From assembly GCA_947624245.1 (NCBI GenBank), contig CANQJL010000011.1, positions 1-64,000 of the forward strand: a stretch of 64,000 nucleotides of DNA. Direction: 5' to 3'. Under the pieces are notes generated by a model that saw nothing but the letters and a program-made list of their open reading frames with translations, had not been told where the DNA came from and did not search any database. This DNA is from an uncultured Acetatifactor sp. (GTDB lineage Bacteria; Bacillota; Clostridia; Lachnospirales; Lachnospiraceae). Of this stretch, positions 60,062 through 64,000 are shown piece after piece. The first letter of the stretch is position 1. Each line of letters begins with the position of its first letter. The position numbers and the translations under genes are program-made.

Positions 60062-61039
60062 ATGAAAATAGGAATTATGGGAACCGGAAACATTGCGGGA
60101 GTGATGGCGGACACAATTCGGCAGATGCCGCAGGTCTGCTCCTTTGCGGCAGGCTCCAGAACGCCGGAAAAGGCGAGGAGGTTTGCCGAAAAATATGGTT
60201 TTCAGAGAGCCTATGGGTCTTATGAGGAGCTGGTCTCTGATCCGGAGGTGCAGCTCATCTATATTGCCACGCCGCACTCTCAGCACTATGAAAATATAAA
60301 GCTGTGTCTGGAGCACGGCAAGAATGTTCTGGTGGAAAAGGCGTTTACACTGAATGCGGTTCAGGCTCGGGAAGTAACCGCTCTGGCAAAGGAAAAGGGC
60401 CTTCTTTTGGCGGAGGCTATCTGGACCAGATATATGCCTATGCGGAAGACCTTGGAGGATATTGTGGCAAGCGGCGTGATCGGAAGGCCTACCTCTTTGT
60501 ATGCAACGCTTTCCTATCCCATTGCGCATGTGGAGCGGATACAGGAGCCTGCGCTGGCGGGGGGAGCGCTGCTTGATCTCGGCGTTTATCCCCTGAATTT
60601 TGCCTCCATGGTATTTGGCGACGACATCGAGAAGATCAGCGCTTCCGCAGTGCTGACCGAAAAGGGCGTGGACGCCGTGACAACGGCAGTGCTGACCTAC
60701 CGTGACAAAAAGGCGGCTGTCATACATGCCGACTTTCAGGCCGCGTCCAATCGGGAAGGTGCGATCTATGGGGAGAAGGGCTATATCCTTGTGCAGAATA
60801 TCAACAACTGCGAGGGCATTCAGGTCTACGATGCGGATCACCGCCTGATCGCTTCCTACGAGACGCCCAGACAGATCTCAGGGTATGAATATGAGGTGGA
60901 GGCCTGCATGGAGGCGATAGCAAAAGGGAACATCGAGTGTCCTCAAATGCCCCATGCCGAGACGATCCGTATCATGGAGCTCATGGACGAGATCCGCAGA
61001 CAAATCGGTGTGAGCTATCCCCAAGAAAAGAGCCTGTGA
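60062..61039 (+). CDS. Gfo/Idh/MocA family oxidoreductase
   Basis: A 325-residue NAD(P)-dependent dehydrogenase. The Rossmann start reads MKIGIMGTGNIAGVMADTI, and the usual EKP motif appears as VLVEKAFTLN near residue 95, with Ala replacing Pro. The C-terminal domain has LLDLGVYPLNFAS, the family's HD/LGVYP substrate region. Such enzymes act on sugars, inositols or their acids. The ATG at 60062 follows AAAGGAG; a longer start at 59990 runs into the folded element. It may work with the GH3 enzyme downstream. Confidence 0.88.
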   Translation: MKIGIMGTGNIAGVMADTIRQMPQVCSFAAGSRTPEKARRFAEKYGFQRAYGSYEELVSDPEVQLIYIATPHSQHYENIKLCLEHGKNVLVEKAFTLNAVQAREVTALAKEKGLLLAEAIWTRYMPMRKTLEDIVASGVIGRPTSLYATLSYPIAHVERIQEPALAGGALLDLGVYPLNFASMVFGDDIEKISASAVLTEKGVDAVTTAVLTYRDKKAAVIHADFQAASNREGAIYGEKGYILVQNINNCEGIQVYDADHRLIASYETPRQISGYEYEVEACMEAIAKGNIECPQMPHAETIRIMELMDEIRRQIGVSYPQEKSL

Positions 61040-61182
61040 GAGAAAGATACCATAGCGGGACACAATAGGGAAAAGTAACGATAGACAAGAGAACGGAAGG
61101 TACTGTAGAATAAGAAACAGTAAGTCGGCGGCTTCTTTCAGAGCGCCGGTCAGGATACACAGAACAACGGAGGCATCAGTTT

Positions 61183-64000
61183 ATGGCGGAGAATATTTTT
61201 TCACCGGAAAAGTACGCCCAAAAGGCCAGAGAGGCGGTGGCGGAAGGAATTGTCATGCTGCGAAACGAAGACCATGTACTTCCTCTTGCCAAGGGCAGCA
61301 GGATCGCTCTTTTCGGCCGCAGCCAATTCCATTACTATAAGAGCGGAACAGGCTCCGGCGGTATGGTAAACACCGCATATGTGGTAGGAATCGCGGAGGC
61401 CCTGGAGAATTCTGAGGACTTTTTGCTGAACGGCTATGTGAGAGACCGTTACAGGGAATGGCTGAAGGATCACCCCTATGAAATGGGATCGGGCTGGGCT
61501 CAGGAGCCTTGGTTCCAGAAGGAAATGCCGCTGACCAAGGAATTCGTAGAGAAGGCGGCGGAGGATTCCGACACGGCTGTCATTATTATCGGAAGAACCG
61601 CGGGCGAGGACAAGGATAACATAGCGGCAGAAGGCAGCTACCTGTTGACGCAGGCGGAGGAGCAGATGCTTAAGACGGTGTGCGGCGTTTTCAAGCGCAC
61701 GGTAGTGCTGCTGAATGTGGGAAATATTATCGACATGAGCTGGGTAGAAAAGTACGGGCCTTCCGCTGTGCTGTATGTGTGGCAGGGCGGTCAGGAAGGC
61801 GGGAACGGTGTGCTTGACGTGCTGAGCGGCAGGGTTTCTCCCTCCGGCAGACTGACGGACACGATCGCGCGTGATCTCAGCGATTATCCGTCTGCGGAGT
61901 ACTACGGAGATACCAGGCGGAATATTTACGCCGAAGACATATATGTGGGATATCGCTATTTCTCCACCTTTGCGCCGGAGAAGGTGCTGTACCCCTTCGG
62001 TTACGGGCTTTCCTACACTACGTTTACATACGATTCGGAAATGGCCGGCCTGCCGCCTGTCTTCTATTACGGAATCCCGCTCAATGTGAAGGATGCGAAG
62101 AACAGCATCAAATTCCGGTTCCGTGTGAAGAATACAGGTGAGGTAAGCGGTAAAGAGGTGGTGCAGATCTACTGTGAGGCGCCGCAGGGCGTGCTGGGAA
62201 AGGCAGCCCGAATTCTCTGCGGCTTTGCAAAATCGGAGTCCCTTGCGCCCGGCCAGTGGCAGGAGATCACGGTGGGAGTCTCATGGAGAGATCTGGCGTC
62301 CTATGACGATGCCGGTCTTACCGGTCACAAGTCCTGTTTTGTGCTGGAGGCCGGAGAATATCGGTTCTATGCGGGAGAAAATGTCAAAGATGCGGAGTTC
62401 GCAGGCAGTCTGACCCTGCGGGAGCTTGTAGTGGTGGAACAGCTGGAGGAGGCGTTGGCGCCGGTGACGGAGTTTCGCCATATGCGTCCGGGAGCGAGAA
62501 AAGAAAACGACACCTATGTCATAGATTGGGAGAATACCGCTCTGCGCACCGTGGATCCGGCGGTAAGGCGGAAGGAGCGTATGCCAAAGGAGTACCCCTA
62601 TACGGGCGATCTGGGCTATCGGCTGGTGGACGTGGTATTCGGAAGAGTGACGATGGGAGAATTCTTAGGCCAGCTGACGGATCAGGAGCTGTGCTGCGCC
62701 GTGCGCGGCGAGGGAATGTGCTCCCCCAAGGTAACGCCCGGCACTGCGGGAGCCTTCGGCGGCTTGACGGAGAGCCTGAAAGAATACGGTATTCCGGCCG
62801 GCTGCTGTGCGGACGGTCCCGCCGGAATCCGCATGGACTGCGGTACGAAAGCGTTTGCTCTGCCGAACGGCACTTGTCTTGCCTGCACCTTTAACGAGGA
62901 ACTGGTTCGGGAGCTGTTTGAATGGGAGGGTCTGGAGCTGAGAAAGAACCGGATCGATACGCTGCTGGGGCCCGGAATGAATATTCACAGGCACCCCCTG
63001 AACGGCAGGAACTTTGAATATTTTTCCGAGGATCCTCTGTTGTCAGGTAAAATTGCCGCGGCGCAGCTAAAGGGTATGCATAAGTACGGCGTCACCGGCA
63101 CCATCAAGCATTTTATCTGTAACAATCAGGAGAATCAGCGGTACTACGCCGAGGCGGTGGTCTCTGAGAGAGCGCTCAGAGAGATTTATCTGAAGGGCTT
63201 TGAAATTGCAGTGAAAGAGGGCGGGGCCCGTTCCGTTATGTCCACCTACGGCCCTGTGAACGGTTTTTGGACGGCCAGCAGCTATGATCTGCTGACTACG
63301 ATCCTGCGGAAGGAGTGGGGCTACACGGGCATCGTCATGAGCGACTGGTGGTCGATGGGCAACGAGGAAGGCGGAGAAGGCGCCATTCAGCACGCAAGCC
63401 CCATGGTCCGCAGTCAGAACGATCTGTATATGGTGGCGGAGGATGCCCTGGCCAATTCCAATCACGACGATCTGGAGGAAGGTCTCAGGACGGGAGCCGT
63501 GACAAGAGGGGAGCTTCAGCGCAGCGCGGCAAACATCTGCAATTTCCTGTTGGCTTCTCCCGCATGGCTGAGAATGCAGGGCGCAGAGACAGACCTTGAC
63601 AGGGAGCTAAAACGCTATGTGGAAGAGGAAGAGAACGATGAGACCAGCGGACCTATGATTCCCGTAACTGTGGACGGGAGCGCCGAGGTTGACTGCTCCC
63701 TGATCGATACCTCTATGGGAGCCAGCAATATTCTGCAGGTGAAGCTGAAGGAGAAGGGCCGTTATCGATTGGAGTTTTTCTGTCGGGTCTCCCCCGATAC
63801 CGTCGCCGTGGCGCAGCTTCCTCTTTCCATTTTTGACGACAGGCTGTTGGTGAAGACCATATCGTTGGTGGGCTCGGACACGGAGTGGAAAAAGCAGGTG
63901 GTGGAATTTTCCGGACCCATCATGAAATACAATTTCTACATAAAGCTGTATTTCGGACAGAGCGGTATGGAAATCAAGGATTTCCGCATCATCATGACCG
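61183..64000 (+). CDS. GH3 beta-glycosidase with inverted domain order, 3' end beyond the window
   Basis: An open frame runs from the ATG at 61183 (ACGGAGG upstream) to the window end, at least 939 residues. The order is swapped against common GH3 enzymes: first the alpha/beta-sandwich domain (LRNEDHVLPLAKGSRIALFG, to about residue 250), then a fibronectin-like domain (about 280-390), then the barrel domain from about 480 with KHFICNNQENQRYY and nucleophile Asp721 in VMSDWW, as in Ruminococcus-type beta-glucosidases. A beta domain follows the barrel. No signal peptide, so cytoplasmic. Beta-glucosidase or beta-xylosidase activity are both possible. Confidence 0.9.
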   Translation, partial: MAENIFSPEKYAQKAREAVAEGIVMLRNEDHVLPLAKGSRIALFGRSQFHYYKSGTGSGGMVNTAYVVGIAEALENSEDFLLNGYVRDRYREWLKDHPYEMGSGWAQEPWFQKEMPLTKEFVEKAAEDSDTAVIIIGRTAGEDKDNIAAEGSYLLTQAEEQMLKTVCGVFKRTVVLLNVGNIIDMSWVEKYGPSAVLYVWQGGQEGGNGVLDVLSGRVSPSGRLTDTIARDLSDYPSAEYYGDTRRNIYAEDIYVGYRYFSTFAPEKVLYPFGYGLSYTTFTYDSEMAGLPPVFYYGIPLNVKDAKNSIKFRFRVKNTGEVSGKEVVQIYCEAPQGVLGKAARILCGFAKSESLAPGQWQEITVGVSWRDLASYDDAGLTGHKSCFVLEAGEYRFYAGENVKDAEFAGSLTLRELVVVEQLEEALAPVTEFRHMRPGARKENDTYVIDWENTALRTVDPAVRRKERMPKEYPYTGDLGYRLVDVVFGRVTMGEFLGQLTDQELCCAVRGEGMCSPKVTPGTAGAFGGLTESLKEYGIPAGCCADGPAGIRMDCGTKAFALPNGTCLACTFNEELVRELFEWEGLELRKNRIDTLLGPGMNIHRHPLNGRNFEYFSEDPLLSGKIAAAQLKGMHKYGVTGTIKHFICNNQENQRYYAEAVVSERALREIYLKGFEIAVKEGGARSVMSTYGPVNGFWTASSYDLLTTILRKEWGYTGIVMSDWWSMGNEEGGEGAIQHASPMVRSQNDLYMVAEDALANSNHDDLEEGLRTGAVTRGELQRSAANICNFLLASPAWLRMQGAETDLDRELKRYVEEEENDETSGPMIPVTVDGSAEVDCSLIDTSMGASNILQVKLKEKGRYRLEFFCRVSPDTVAVAQLPLSIFDDRLLVKTISLVGSDTEWKKQVVEFSGPIMKYNFYIKLYFGQSGMEIKDFRIIMT

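Overview
The window looks like chromosome of an anaerobic, gut- or rumen-type Gram-positive bacterium of the Clostridia, most likely Lachnospiraceae. This rests on gene content, not on a marker gene: a cobalamin-riboswitch operon for corrinoid salvage, an Rpn-type nuclease with EEGR repeats, a BceRSAB-like peptide-sensing module, YesM/YesN and LplA/LplB/LplC-type carbohydrate systems, and strong AGGAGG ribosome sites. Nearly all genes lie on the + strand; only carB is on the - strand. No rRNA, tRNA, CRISPR array, insertion sequence or prophage was seen.

Layout. (1) 1-3093: an A+T-rich acyl-CoA synthetase unlike the rest of the window, then an Rpn-family nuclease. (2) 3115-13285: promoter, cobalamin riboswitch with an intrinsic terminator, and eleven tightly packed genes for corrinoid uptake (btuF, btuC, btuD) and late cobamide assembly (cobT, cobU, cobS, a short second cobU-like gene, cobC-like phosphatase, cbiB, cobD, cbiP). 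No corrin-ring synthesis genes are present, so salvage of an incomplete corrinoid is the likely role. (3) 13323-18038: a two-component system, an orphan solute-binding lipoprotein and a second lipoprotein, with an unusual promoter/terminator overlap at 15342-15404. (4) 18063-23384: a MATE exporter, a cytoplasmic ParB-like/BMP-like fusion protein, a phosphoesterase and two small surface proteins. (5) 23490-28246: BceR/BceS/BceA/BceB-like module, interrupted by a highly folded intergenic element.

(6) 28273-52091 is the centrepiece: a glucuronoxylan-oligosaccharide utilisation locus. A carboxylesterase, a GH8 exo-oligoxylanase, an SGNH esterase, a GH115 alpha-glucuronidase and two GH43 enzymes, all without signal peptides, would act in the cytoplasm on imported acidic, acetylated xylo-oligosaccharides. 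Released glucuronate would pass through UxaC, UxuB, UxuA, KdgK and KDPG aldolase to pyruvate and glyceraldehyde 3-phosphate; this whole pathway is encoded in the locus. A YesM/YesN-type two-component system and an LplA/B/C-type ABC importer close it. Genes for xylose isomerase and xylulokinase are not in the window.

(7) 52186-64000: carB (without carA) divergent from a sodium-dependent NSS transporter, a soluble chemoreceptor-like protein, a GT-C-type membrane glycosyltransferase, a second folded intergenic element, a Gfo/Idh/MocA oxidoreductase and a GH3 glycosidase with swapped domain order that runs off the end.

Most promising for something undescribed: the ParB-like/BMP-like fusion (19598-21532), the multi-hairpin elements at 24170-24315 and 59889-60015, the stripped-down second CobU, and the promoter/terminator overlap at 15342-15404.
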